Part shown: positions 5,688 through 14,452 of the stretch, piece by piece
Layout of the letters: each line of letters begins with the position of its first letter
Position numbering within the stretch: the stretch's first letter is position 1
NCBI GenBank assembly: GCA_014730295.1
Contig: WJIN01000227.1
Coordinates: 1 to 27,012 of the forward strand
Source: Promethearchaeota archaeon
GTDB lineage: Archaea > Asgardarchaeota > Lokiarchaeia > Sigynarchaeales > SOKP01
Direction: 5' to 3'
Length of the DNA stretch: 27,012 nucleotides
Notes under the pieces: generated by a model
The model's database searches: none
Told to the model about the DNA's origin: nothing
Seen by the model: only the letters and a program-made list of their open reading frames with translations
Translations under genes and position numbers: made by a program

Positions 5688-8633
5688 ATGAGTTATTCTT
5701 ATTCACGTACAAAATTAATTGAAAAAATAAAATTCGGATTACTCAGTCCCGATGAGATCCGGAAAATGTCAGCAGCGAGAATTATCACGGCTGATACCTA
5801 TGATGAAGATGGGCTGCCCATTCCGTCAGGATTAATGGATCAAAGATTAGGCACGATTGAACCGGGTCAGAGATGCCAAACATGCGGTAATCTTGTAAGC
5901 AACTGTATGGGCCATTTCGGCCACATTGAGCTTGCGAGACCAGTTATCCATGTGGGCTACGCAAAGAAGGTGCTTAAGTGTTTGCGTTCTATCTGTCCTG
6001 AATGTTCCCGCCTAATGCTTTCTGACGAAGAGAGGGAAAAGCATCGTGAAGAGCAAATAAAGCATCGTAAGATTTATCATGAGGGCGATGAGGACATTAC
6101 CAAGATCGTATTCAAGAGTGCCCGAAAAAATAAGGTATGCCCGTTCTGCGGTGCAAAAAAGAAAAAAATTATTCTTGAAAAACCTACTACTTTTTATGAA
6201 GAGGAAGAGGCGAAAGGTTCTCGACGATTAACTCCAATCGAAATTCGAGAACGATTAAAAAAAATGACGGATGCTGATCTCCGCATCTTGGGGATTTCTC
6301 CTAAAAATGCGAGATTAGAATGGGTCATTTTTACCGTATTACCGATTCCTCCCGTATGCGCTCGACCGTCCATTACGCTTGATAGCGGCATTCGGTCGGA
6401 GGATGATCTTACCCATAAATTAGTAGACGTTATCAGAATTAATCAACGACTTCGCGAAAACATTGATGCTGGAGCACCTCATCTGATCGTCGAGGATCTA
6501 TGGGAATTATTACAATATCATATCACTACTTATTTTGATAACCAAGTGTCCGGAATTCCACCTGCTCGGCATCGATCCGGACGGGCACTTCGAACACTTA
6601 CACAAAGATTAAAAGGGAAAGAAGGACGTTTCCGTAGCAATTTGAGTGGAAAGCGTGTAGACTTTTCAGCGAGAAGTGTAATTTCACCAAATCCACATAT
6701 AAGCATTAACGAAGTGGGAGTTCCGAAGGATATCGCAAAGATCTTGACTATCCCTACAAATGTAAATGATTGGAACATAGAACAGATGAAACAATTGGTA
6801 TTAAATGGACCAAATAGACATCCAGGTGCGAATTATATTATTCGAAACGATAGACGTAGAATAGACCTGCGATATGTTAAAAACAGGAAGATTATTGCTG
6901 ATATGTTGGCACCAGGCTTCACAGTTGAGCGACATCTAAATGATGGTGATTTGGTCCTTTTTAATCGTCAACCATCCCTCCATCGGATGTCGATTATGGC
7001 TCATGAAGTAAAAATTATGGACGGGAGAACCTTTAGGCTAAACCTTACTGTCTGTCCACCTTATAATGCCGATTTTGACGGAGATGAGATGAACCTTCAT
7101 GTCCCTCAGAGTGAAGAGGCGCGAACAGAAGCAGAATTACTACTTAAAGTCCAAGAACATATTTTATCCCCTCGTTTTGGTGGACCTATATTAGGAGGTA
7201 TCCAAGATTTTATTTCCAGCGTATTCCAATTTACCAGCAAAGAGTCAATTTATAATCCCAAAGATACATTAAAACTTCTTTATATGGGGAATGTGTTTGA
7301 TCAGAAACCTAATTTTGATTTGAGCGAAGTAGAACCAATACAAACCGACCCAGAACCGATGTATTCGGGAAAACAAATTTTTAGCACCCTACTTCCTGAA
7401 GATTTAAATATTCGAGTCCGTTCGAAATTCTGCAAAAAATGTTTTACGAAACCCGGACAAGAATGCAAAGAAGAAGACTGTGAATACGATGCCTATGTTC
7501 GAATTGTTAACGGAGAACTCCAGACGGGTACTATTGATGAAAATTCGTTTGGTGCGATGCAATCTAATAGTATTTTACAAAGAATTATAAAAGACCACGG
7601 GAACGCGCGCGGAAGAGAATTTTTAGATAGTGCAACTCAAATGTTGTTGTATGTTATCCGCCAAAACGGAATGACAATGGGTCTTGATGAGGTGTATGTT
7701 AAAGGTGAAGCGTTCGAAGAAATCCAAAAGGTCTTAAAAGACTCTACTGAAGAATCAAAACGGCTTATTAAAGCATTTCGAGAGAACGATACACAAGTTT
7801 TACAAAGAGCCCCCGGGCGATCTTTAAAAGAAACATTAGAATTACGTATCCGTCAAGTGCTTGCGGAAGCGCGTAAAAAAGCTGAAGAGATCGCTGCCAA
7901 TTATATTGGAGATGAGGCCCATTCGGTTATCATGACCAAATCGGGTGCTCGAGGAAACATCTTGAACTTGGGTCAGATGTCTGCAGTTGTAGGACAACAA
8001 GCAATTAGAGGAGAGAGAATTAATCGAGGATACAGCTCTCGCACCTTACCGCATTTTAAAGTTGATGACCTAACTCCGAGAGCACGAGGATTTGTTGAGC
8101 AATCATATCGAAATGGATTGGACCCATCTGGATTCTTTTTCCATGCGATGGGAGGACGAGAAGGTCTCGTAGATACTGCCGTACGTACATCTACTTCAGG
8201 ATATATGCAACGTCGATTGGTTAATGCGCTGCAAGATATGGTTATTGAAAATGACGGAACTGTACGAAATGCAGATAAAAATATTATTCAATTTGATTTC
8301 GGAGATGATAATATAAATCCGCAACACACGGATCATGGAGATGCGGTCAATCTTGACGTTCTTCTCTTAAAAGCTCAAACATTAGATACAGAAGAAATTC
8401 AAGAATCGTTGAAACAAGAAAAACAACGCAAGAAGGATAAACCAAAAACCCCACCTTCTAAAGAAACACCAAAAGTAACACCGACTAAAGAAAAAGAAAA
8501 GAAAGCAAAGGAAGAACCTAATGAAGAGCAAATGCGCGCTGAATTCGAAAAAGAAACGGGCAAAAATGCGGTTTGGCAAGGAAAGATCACTAAACAATAT
8601 AAAGAATGGCGTGAGGAAAAATATGGAATTTAA
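5688..8633 (+). CDS. rpoA1: DNA-directed RNA polymerase subunit A' (Rpo1N)
   Basis: This is the N-terminal part of the archaeal largest RNA polymerase subunit and forms most of the active centre. The clamp zinc site is visible at C63, C66, C73 and H76, and a second set of cysteines follows (CPEC near 104, CPFC near 151). The catalytic NADFDGDEM motif is at 460-468 with D462, D464 and D466 as Mg ligands. The lid/rudder-region RSGRALRTL and KRVDFSARSV and the bridge-helix-proximal GGREGLVDTAVRTS are all present, and no intein is inserted. At 981 residues it is longer than usual because about 80 residues of Lys/Glu/Pro-rich linker and a short helical motif follow the normal A' end. The next gene, rpoA2, starts 18 nt downstream with a strong ribosome-binding site, so the two subunits are co-translated. 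rpoH and rpoB, which normally precede rpoA1, are absent here. Confidence 0.98.
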   Translation: MSYSYSRTKLIEKIKFGLLSPDEIRKMSAARIITADTYDEDGLPIPSGLMDQRLGTIEPGQRCQTCGNLVSNCMGHFGHIELARPVIHVGYAKKVLKCLRSICPECSRLMLSDEEREKHREEQIKHRKIYHEGDEDITKIVFKSARKNKVCPFCGAKKKKIILEKPTTFYEEEEAKGSRRLTPIEIRERLKKMTDADLRILGISPKNARLEWVIFTVLPIPPVCARPSITLDSGIRSEDDLTHKLVDVIRINQRLRENIDAGAPHLIVEDLWELLQYHITTYFDNQVSGIPPARHRSGRALRTLTQRLKGKEGRFRSNLSGKRVDFSARSVISPNPHISINEVGVPKDIAKILTIPTNVNDWNIEQMKQLVLNGPNRHPGANYIIRNDRRRIDLRYVKNRKIIADMLAPGFTVERHLNDGDLVLFNRQPSLHRMSIMAHEVKIMDGRTFRLNLTVCPPYNADFDGDEMNLHVPQSEEARTEAELLLKVQEHILSPRFGGPILGGIQDFISSVFQFTSKESIYNPKDTLKLLYMGNVFDQKPNFDLSEVEPIQTDPEPMYSGKQIFSTLLPEDLNIRVRSKFCKKCFTKPGQECKEEDCEYDAYVRIVNGELQTGTIDENSFGAMQSNSILQRIIKDHGNARGREFLDSATQMLLYVIRQNGMTMGLDEVYVKGEAFEEIQKVLKDSTEESKRLIKAFRENDTQVLQRAPGRSLKETLELRIRQVLAEARKKAEEIAANYIGDEAHSVIMTKSGARGNILNLGQMSAVVGQQAIRGERINRGYSSRTLPHFKVDDLTPRARGFVEQSYRNGLDPSGFFFHAMGGREGLVDTAVRTSTSGYMQRRLVNALQDMVIENDGTVRNADKNIIQFDFGDDNINPQHTDHGDAVNLDVLLLKAQTLDTEEIQESLKQEKQRKKDKPKTPPSKETPKVTPTKEKEKKAKEEPNEEQMRAEFEKETGKNAVWQGKITKQYKEWREEKYGI

Positions 8634-8635
8634 AC

Positions 8636-8640
8636 GGAGG
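8636..8640 (+). promoter_or_regulatory. Ribosome binding site for rpoA2
   Basis: GGAGG lies between the rpoA1 stop (8631-8633) and the rpoA2 ATG at 8652. It fixes the rpoA2 start and shows that the two halves of the largest subunit share one mRNA. Confidence 0.75.
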
Positions 8641-8651
8641 TATCAAGAAAA

Positions 8652-11429
8652 ATGACAAAAGTAACTCCAGAATTGTTAGAAGAAAGTTTAGAGGAATTGC
8701 ATGAAGATGGAATTCCAATGGATTTAATTGATGATATTCGAGAGCGGTTGAAGGGAGTAGAGTTAGCAGAGGAGCAATTGGAATATTTACTCAATAAAGT
8801 ATACATTAATTATAATAATGCAGTAGTAGAAGCATCAGAACCCGTTGGAACCATCGCTGCGCAATCAATTGGCGAGCCCGGAACTCAAATGAGTATCCCA
8901 GGGACGGAAAAAGTTATTATAAAGGAAGGTGATACTACCAAAATAGTAGGGATCGGTAATTTTGTAGATAATCTATTCTCAACCGCAACAGGTTCTATGG
9001 AAGATGGCAAAACTGAAATTTTAAATTTGGATCCCTATAAATTTAGCGTTCCATGTATTGGTCAAGATGAAAGGATACATTGGGGCAAATTACGCCAAGT
9101 AAGTAGACATCTTGCAAATGGCGAACTGTTAAAAATACAAACTCGTTCCGGACGTACCATACAAGCGACAGCATCTCATTCGTTTTTAACTCGTGAGGAT
9201 AATACGATTAAATCTGTACCGGGGAGCTCCTTAAAAGTGAGAGATAGAATTCCATTAATAAAATCACTACCGTCTAAACATGCCTTAGGTAAAATAGCAG
9301 TGGAACAATATATCCCCAAATCTGAGGCGTGGTATGGATCTGATCTAGCTAAAGCTACTGAGTCTTGGAATAGACTCGGAAGAGATTGGAAGGAAGAATA
9401 TAATATAAACTATACTCTCCCAGTTGGAATAGATGGTCTGAGAATTGCTTTCAAGACGAATAAGTCCGAGGTTTTGGCAGAAGGATACGTCTATCCCACA
9501 GCCTTCTCAAATACCGGTATAAAAATTCCGGAGATTATTCATTTAGATCGCTTGTTTGGATGGTTTTTAGGCGCTTATCTTGCTGAAGGAACGAATGCAG
9601 GCAGTTTTATCTCTATAGTAAATACAGATATAACCTATCAAGAAAAAGTGATTTCATTTGCAGAAAAATATTCTGTTTCATCTTATATAAAGGAAGACAA
9701 GGGAGAGTATGGACAAAATGGATCAGTTCATTTATCATCTTCTTTATTAGCATTACTTCTTGAACGAATGTGCGGTAAAGGAGCTAATGATAAATTTATC
9801 CCAGATTGGGCAATTAATGCTCCCGAGGAATTTATTTCTGGATTACTTCAAGCATATTTTGATGGAGATGGAAATTTTTCCCTTAAAAAAATGCAAATAC
9901 AAGCAAGTACTAATTCAAAAGATCTAAGAGATGGTATCTGCTTACTTTTGACGAGGTTTGGAATCTATAGTTCAAAGTATCAAGAAAACGGACAATATAT
10001 TGTGAGAATACCCGGTAAATATGCTCCTGTTTTTAAGGCGAAAATTGGATCATTAATCCCAAAAAAGAGGGATCGCTTAACCCAAATGGCGCTATCTGAA
10101 AATCAAAAAGATATCACTTTCGATGTAATTGATATGATTCCTGGATTTGGAAGAATATTAAATGATTTACGTATCAAATTAAAAATTGAGAGTCATTCCT
10201 CTTTAGCTACTAGTATTAGAAAATGTACCAAAAATCAAGAAATAAAAAGACAAACTCTCGAACGTTATATTACTATCCTAAAAGAAAAAGCAAGTCAACA
10301 AATGGTCGATATTGATAATGAAATTGCCATCCTAAATAAAGCACTAAATAGTGATGTAATTTGGGATCAAATCACCAAAATAGAACTAATAAAATCCCCC
10401 ACGCCCTATTTATATGATTTTTCAGTTATAGGATGTGAAAATTTTACGACTGCTGAAGGTTTAATAACACACAATACCCTCAGAACGTTCCACTACGCAG
10501 GAGTAGAAGAGTTTTCCGTTACGCAAGGATTACCCCGACTTATCGAGATTGTGGATGCACGCCGATTTCCAAGTACCCCGAACATGACAATTTATCTCAC
10601 CGAAGAATATCGGAAGGAGGAAAAAGAAGCTATTAAAGTTCATAATCGTATCGAACAAATCCGTATCGAACAAATCACCCATGACGTCGATTTAGATTTT
10701 GTAGATTGGAACATTGTTATCAATTTAATCCCAGAAATCTGTGAGAGAAAGGGAATCGATATTGACGAAATTCCCGAAGTCTTGAAGCGCTATAAGAAGA
10801 AAGGCACTATTAAGCGAGAAGGGAGTTCAATCATCATCGACCCAGGGATTGAAGATTTGCAAAAATTACAGAAATTACGAGAAAAGATTCTAAAAAAGGT
10901 TGTAAAAGGAGTACGAGGAATAAAAAGAGGATTATTAACACCCTCAGAAGATAATAGTGAATGGATCATCAAGACTGAAGGCACTAATCTATCGGGTGTC
11001 GTTCAGATTGAAGGCGTAGATGCAGCACGGACGGTGTCCAATCATCTACATGAAGTAGAAAAATTATTCGGTATTGAAGCTGCTCGAAACTTAATTATTA
11101 ATGAAGCGAAGTCCGTGTTGGAACAACAAGGATTAGATGTTGATTTGCGCCATCTTTTGATACTTGCTGACCTAATGTGTAGTACGGGGACAATCCAATC
11201 TATCGGCCGACACGGGATCTCTGGATCAAAAACCAGTGTATTCGCGAGAGCGGCGTTCGAAGTCACTGTCAATCAACTGCTTGATGCGGGAATATACGGA
11301 GAAGAAGAACGACTGCTAGGAATCCCAGAAAATGTAATCGTGGGGCAAGTATGCCCAATCGGAACGGGACGAGTTGAGATCCAGTTCGATATTGACAAGA
11401 ATTTAGAATTGATTAAAAATAAGCAATAG
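8652..11429 (+). CDS. rpoA2: RNA polymerase subunit A'' (Rpo1C) containing an intein
   Basis: The precursor is 925 residues; removing residues 81-608 leaves a 397-residue A'' subunit of normal archaeal size. The extein begins with the A'' N-terminal helices and VGTIAAQSIGEPGTQM (65-80). It resumes with TLRTFHYAGVEEFSVTQGLP, the trigger-loop-adjacent part of the active centre, and ends with the conserved HGISGSKTSVFARAAFE region and a short acidic/basic tail. A'' carries the trigger loop and completes the clamp with A'. Splicing must occur for a working polymerase because the insertion is in a universally conserved motif. After the stop there are 75 nt with a T8 run before rpl30e, so the ribosomal genes may be partly separately expressed. 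The intein is listed separately. Confidence 0.97.
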   Translation: MTKVTPELLEESLEELHEDGIPMDLIDDIRERLKGVELAEEQLEYLLNKVYINYNNAVVEASEPVGTIAAQSIGEPGTQMSIPGTEKVIIKEGDTTKIVGIGNFVDNLFSTATGSMEDGKTEILNLDPYKFSVPCIGQDERIHWGKLRQVSRHLANGELLKIQTRSGRTIQATASHSFLTREDNTIKSVPGSSLKVRDRIPLIKSLPSKHALGKIAVEQYIPKSEAWYGSDLAKATESWNRLGRDWKEEYNINYTLPVGIDGLRIAFKTNKSEVLAEGYVYPTAFSNTGIKIPEIIHLDRLFGWFLGAYLAEGTNAGSFISIVNTDITYQEKVISFAEKYSVSSYIKEDKGEYGQNGSVHLSSSLLALLLERMCGKGANDKFIPDWAINAPEEFISGLLQAYFDGDGNFSLKKMQIQASTNSKDLRDGICLLLTRFGIYSSKYQENGQYIVRIPGKYAPVFKAKIGSLIPKKRDRLTQMALSENQKDITFDVIDMIPGFGRILNDLRIKLKIESHSSLATSIRKCTKNQEIKRQTLERYITILKEKASQQMVDIDNEIAILNKALNSDVIWDQITKIELIKSPTPYLYDFSVIGCENFTTAEGLITHNTLRTFHYAGVEEFSVTQGLPRLIEIVDARRFPSTPNMTIYLTEEYRKEEKEAIKVHNRIEQIRIEQITHDVDLDFVDWNIVINLIPEICERKGIDIDEIPEVLKRYKKKGTIKREGSSIIIDPGIEDLQKLQKLREKILKKVVKGVRGIKRGLLTPSEDNSEWIIKTEGTNLSGVVQIEGVDAARTVSNHLHEVEKLFGIEAARNLIINEAKSVLEQQGLDVDLRHLLILADLMCSTGTIQSIGRHGISGSKTSVFARAAFEVTVNQLLDAGIYGEEERLLGIPENVIVGQVCPIGTGRVEIQFDIDKNLELIKNKQ
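8892..10475 (+). other. Full-length intein with LAGLIDADG homing endonuclease in RpoA''
   Basis: The insertion is 528 residues, placed between GTQM and TLRT of A''. The first residue is Ser, the end is THN, and the +1 extein residue is Thr, which together support a standard splicing mechanism. Splicing block B is visible as GRTIQATASH with T93 and H96 (intein numbering). The C-terminal block reads YDFSVIGCENF...GLITHN. Between them is a LAGLIDADG endonuclease with LFGWFLGAYLAEG (211-223) and GLLQAYFDGDG (307-317). Both helices keep an acidic residue, so the enzyme may be active. I recall inteins at this RpoA'' site in other archaea, so the site itself is probably a known one. The reading frame is intact throughout. 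Confidence 0.93.
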
Positions 11430-11454
11430 CATAAAAAATTTTAATAACAAAACA

Positions 11455-11462
11455 TTTTTTTT
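11455..11462 (+). terminator. T8 run between rpoA2 and rpl30e
   Basis: An uninterrupted T8 follows the rpoA2 stop by about 25 nt. U-runs of this kind can terminate archaeal transcription, at least partly. There is no stem-loop, and the downstream gene is on the same strand, so it may only attenuate. Confidence 0.3.
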
Positions 11463-11504
11463 ACTTACTTTAGTAATTCTAATAAACATACATGTGATTT
11501 AGTT

Positions 11505-11873
11505 ATGGCAAAGAGAAAGAAGTCGCAAGAACTTGATTTATCGCGGAAAAAGAAAAAAGTCTTCGATATTGATACAAATATTAAGGTTGCTCTTAAGACA
11601 GGGGAAGTTGTGAGGGGAAAGAATCTCGTTTTGAGAAAATTACGCACCAATCCGTTTAAAATGATTATTGTGGCAAACAATTGCCCATATGAATTGATGA
11701 GTGAACTGAAACATTACAACTCGTTATCGGACAGTGAAATATATATCCATAAGTATAAAGGATCTAGTTGGGATCTCGGATTAGCGTGCGGAGAGCCCTA
11801 CATGATCAGTATTATCGCATTGACTTCCTTTGGAGACAGCGATCTTGAAAGTTTAAAAAGTAAAGGTAATTAA
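11505..11873 (+). CDS. rpl30e: Ribosomal protein eL30 (L30e)
   Basis: The 122-residue protein belongs to the L7Ae/L30e/S12e RNA-binding family and corresponds to the L30e normally encoded between rpoA2 and nusA in archaea. The core runs from about residue 22, with KVALKTGEVVRGKNLVLRKL, the VANNCPYELMSELKHY segment that follows a K-turn-binding strand, and IHKYKGSSWDLGLACGEPY near the end. The first 20 residues are a lysine/arginine-rich extension that most L30e proteins lack. It could add rRNA contacts or mean that translation starts later, although no better start is seen. Position and sequence agree with a large-subunit protein of the polymerase operon. Confidence 0.93.
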   Translation: MAKRKKSQELDLSRKKKKVFDIDTNIKVALKTGEVVRGKNLVLRKLRTNPFKMIIVANNCPYELMSELKHYNSLSDSEIYIHKYKGSSWDLGLACGEPYMISIIALTSFGDSDLESLKSKGN

Positions 11874-11905
11874 AATAAATCAGACATTTATTAAATGAAA
11901 TTATT

Positions 11906-12400
11906 ATGAAATCAGAACTAAACAAAAATATTAAGTTAGACAGACAATCGTTAGAACTCATCTCTCTTTTTAACAACATCTCCGGCGCTGTTATTAAGGA
12001 CTGTATACTTTACAACACTCCCCAATATTCGGATGATGAAGTGATCATTTTTCTGGTAAAAAAGGATGATGTGGGAAAAGCAATTGGCAAGAACGGTGAG
12101 CATGTGAAAGATTTGACCTCAAAACTTAATAAGAAAATAGACGTGATACCATATTCTGACCATCTTGAGAGATTTATCAAATATATTTTAAACACGACGA
12201 AGAACTCAATTAGGGTCAAGAATATCGAGATCAAGGAAGGTCGGAATGAAAAGCGCACGGTTATCATTACGGTAAGACCGCAAGATCGTGGAAAAGCGAT
12301 AGGAAAAGATGGGACGATGATAAAGAAAGTGAAAATGCTGGTAACACGCCATTTCGATGTAGATAATGTGATTATTGATACACGCCCAATAAATAACTAA
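11906..12400 (+). CDS. nusA: NusA-like KH-domain transcription factor
   Basis: This 164-residue protein contains two KH domains and corresponds to the archaeal NusA homologue, which lacks the N-terminal RNAP-binding and S1 domains of bacterial NusA. The GXXG-type RNA-binding loops are GKAIGKNG at 57-64 and GKAIGKDG at 129-136, each with the helix that follows it. The gene lies 32 nt after rpl30e, the usual archaeal order, and presumably acts in transcription elongation or termination coupled to the ribosomal genes. In related genomes rps12 follows directly; here a reverse-strand membrane gene is inserted. Confidence 0.92.
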   Translation: MKSELNKNIKLDRQSLELISLFNNISGAVIKDCILYNTPQYSDDEVIIFLVKKDDVGKAIGKNGEHVKDLTSKLNKKIDVIPYSDHLERFIKYILNTTKNSIRVKNIEIKEGRNEKRTVIITVRPQDRGKAIGKDGTMIKKVKMLVTRHFDVDNVIIDTRPINN

Positions 12401-12444
12401 ACCGTACCTAATCAAGGAACTTACTATTCATTCACTATTTATCT

Positions 12445-12520
12445 AAATCTAACTAACATTAAAAAAATCGAACGGGTTAGAATACTTTTAAATATTTGGC
12501 ACTCCATTCAAGTTAGATTT
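12445..12520. repeat. 10-bp inverted repeat between nusA and the reverse-strand membrane gene
   Basis: AAATCTAACT (12445-12454) and AGTTAGATTT (12511-12520) are perfect reverse complements, 56 nt apart. The loop holds a TTTTAAATATTT stretch that resembles a TATA element. The repeat lies between convergent genes, so it may act as a bidirectional 3'-end structure, but its purpose is unknown. Confidence 0.4.
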
Positions 12521-12570
12521 CCTTTAGATATCATTTATTCTAATATGATATGATTTCGATTAGACTAAAT

Positions 12571-13911
12571 TTAGATTAGATCTTTATTCATTGATAAGGT
12601 ATGAAAGATTTTAAAAGAAAGAAAGAATAATTCTCCTCTTCGTTGTTTAGGAAATTTTTCTAAATTATAATGGATTTCACTAAATCTTAATTTATTCCCA
12701 TTTCGTAATATAACAGCCGAAACCACTTTAGAAGAAGCCCGCCGGGTTACATGATATAAGCGTCTCACATTCTTCCATGGAATATATCTAAATCCATTTA
12801 ATTTGCGAAAACAAAATCCTTTTGAATTAATTAAAATAACATATCGATAATAAACAAACATGAAAGAGGGAAGCGTGAAGAAAAGGATGGAAAGGATGAT
12901 ATAATAAATAATAATAAATTCAACATAATTCATTCCAAAACTTAGAATGGTGAGAAAGATCATCAAGGCACCTAAAAACCAACAATCAAGCATTATTATC
13001 ATAAGATTACGATGAGGTTTACCATGGAAGATTAAAGAATCTCCATTATAATATGAATCCTCTAAATCTTGAAAAAATGTATATGATTTTTGTTGGAAAT
13101 CTCCTCTTTTGTAGTCTCTATATATTTCCGCTAAGTTTTTTGGCACCTGTGGATGCTTCCTCCTTTGTTGCTTTCCTTTTCTGAACGCTTTATAATAGGA
13201 TTTGAAGCATTCTATTACTATGAATTTTAATTTATCATCTTGAGATCGATCAAATTCGGCAAATTCTTTCAATTTAAAATTAAACGGGTCTATTTCAAAA
13301 AAGTTGCCATCCTTGAAATTAATTTTAACAATATTACTGCGAAGAACACTTCCTACTCTCAGATAATAGACTGAAGGGACTTCTGCTAATTTTAATTCTT
13401 CCCACGTATATTCTTTTGGGGGCTTTCCTCGGTCCTTCAGAATAATCCCTTCGGCTCCATAAATCAGGAAAGCTTCTCGTCTTTCCCACATAGATAAAAT
13501 GATGAAGAGTAAACTAAATATTCCAAAAATTATGATGGGGAGATAAAATGCGATAAAATCTGATAGTCCTAATATGAGTGCGATCAATATTCCCATGAAA
13601 AGAAAGATTACCGAGAGAATTAGGTAAATTGAACTTAGAGTAGTACTAAATGGCATAACAATAATCTTTTTATTTGTTATCGCAGCATTTATATCATTTT
13701 TATCTTTTATACTATGAAAATCATAGTCTTGTGCTTTATAGTTATCGTAGGCTTCCAAATATCTTTCGGCAAACATAAATTTTATGGAATATTTAATGGT
13801 GGAGTATAATCGATCGTAAAATACAAATGGAAGTAATATTTTATTTAAAAAAATTATGTCTATTTGATTCACATTTTCTTGAGATACTGTAAGATATCCT
13901 CTACTCTCCAA
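12571..13911 (-). CDS. Membrane protein with two tandem TM-pair + PH-like modules
   Basis: This 446-residue protein appears to be an internal duplication. Each half has a pair of hydrophobic helices (about 88-142 and 303-360) followed by a soluble, PH-like segment. The halves match in pattern: YTWEELKLAEV, then VKINFKDGNFFEI and a final KLKEF in the first, against IPWKNVRRLYHV, then SAVILRNGNKLRF and NLEKF in the second. A basic stretch (KGKQQRRKHP, near 245) joins the halves. I infer two membrane-anchored bacterial-PH-like domains (a W-x-x-[IV/L] helix-capping pattern is common there), with no known function. The gene sits in reverse orientation between nusA and rps12, dividing the ribosomal operon, and its start is divergent from rps12 with 112 nt between. 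Confidence 0.65.
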   Translation of the reverse strand: MESRGYLTVSQENVNQIDIIFLNKILLPFVFYDRLYSTIKYSIKFMFAERYLEAYDNYKAQDYDFHSIKDKNDINAAITNKKIIVMPFSTTLSSIYLILSVIFLFMGILIALILGLSDFIAFYLPIIIFGIFSLLFIILSMWERREAFLIYGAEGIILKDRGKPPKEYTWEELKLAEVPSVYYLRVGSVLRSNIVKINFKDGNFFEIDPFNFKLKEFAEFDRSQDDKLKFIVIECFKSYYKAFRKGKQQRRKHPQVPKNLAEIYRDYKRGDFQQKSYTFFQDLEDSYYNGDSLIFHGKPHRNLMIIMLDCWFLGALMIFLTILSFGMNYVEFIIIYYIILSILFFTLPSFMFVYYRYVILINSKGFCFRKLNGFRYIPWKNVRRLYHVTRRASSKVVSAVILRNGNKLRFSEIHYNLEKFPKQRRGELFFLSFKIFHTLSMNKDLI

Positions 13912-14023
13912 AAATAATACGGGAGATTGGATTAAACCTAAAATTTTAAGTGAGAAGAATAATTACAACTATTTGTTATAATTATCTATTTAAAATTATT
14001 ATAGTATTATTAATCGATGTAAA

Positions 14024-14452
14024 ATGCCGAAAGGATTATATGCAGCACGGAAACTGAAAGAGAATAGAAAGAAGTTCAGGTGGAGCAAGACCAAATATAA
14101 GCGAAAAAAGCTTAAATTGAAACAAAAAGTAGATCCACTGGAGGGTGCTCCGCAAGCAAGCGGGATTGTGCTTCAAAAGGTAGGGCGTGAGAGCAAGCAA
14201 CCTAACTCAGCTATTCGAAAATGTGTACGTGTTCAACTTAGAAAAAATGGAAAAAGCATTACAGCTTTCCTGCCAGGAGATGGTGCGCTTAATTTCATCG
14301 ACGAGCATGATAGGGTGTTGGTTGAAGGAATAGGAGGCGCCAAAGGGCGTGCTGTGGGCGATTTACCGGGCGTGAGATGGAAAGTGGTAAAGGTGAACGG
14401 TGTTTCATTAGACGCACTTATTAAAGGAATAAAGGAAAAACCATTGAGGTGA
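14024..14452 (+). CDS. rps12: Ribosomal protein uS12
   Basis: The 142-residue small-subunit decoding-centre protein is unmistakable. It has a basic N-terminus of archaeal/eukaryotic type ([17 protein letters not shown]), then [21 protein letters not shown] in the centre carrying the universally conserved decoding-site residues, then [21 protein letters not shown] and [18 protein letters not shown]. The stop TGA overlaps the GTG start of rps7 by 4 nt, so the two are translationally coupled. The upstream 112 nt, shared with a divergent membrane gene, must contain the promoter (an AT-rich TTTAAAATTATT stretch is the best candidate). No strong Shine-Dalgarno is visible. Confidence 0.97.
   Translation: MPKGLYAARKLKENRKKFRWSKTKYKRKKLKLKQKVDPLEGAPQASGIVLQKVGRESKQPNSAIRKCVRVQLRKNGKSITAFLPGDGALNFIDEHDRVLVEGIGGAKGRAVGDLPGVRWKVVKVNGVSLDALIKGIKEKPLR

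Noticed and set aside
8382..8597. Reverse-strand frames opposite the Lys/Glu-rich tail of rpoA1
   Set aside because: The phenylalanine/leucine-rich translation is the expected antisense of AAA/GAA codons, not a membrane protein.
12455..12510. A small RNA with its own promoter inside the 10-bp inverted repeat
   Set aside because: A TATA-like stretch is present but there is no start, no conserved structure and no terminator; AT-rich DNA yields such stretches by chance.
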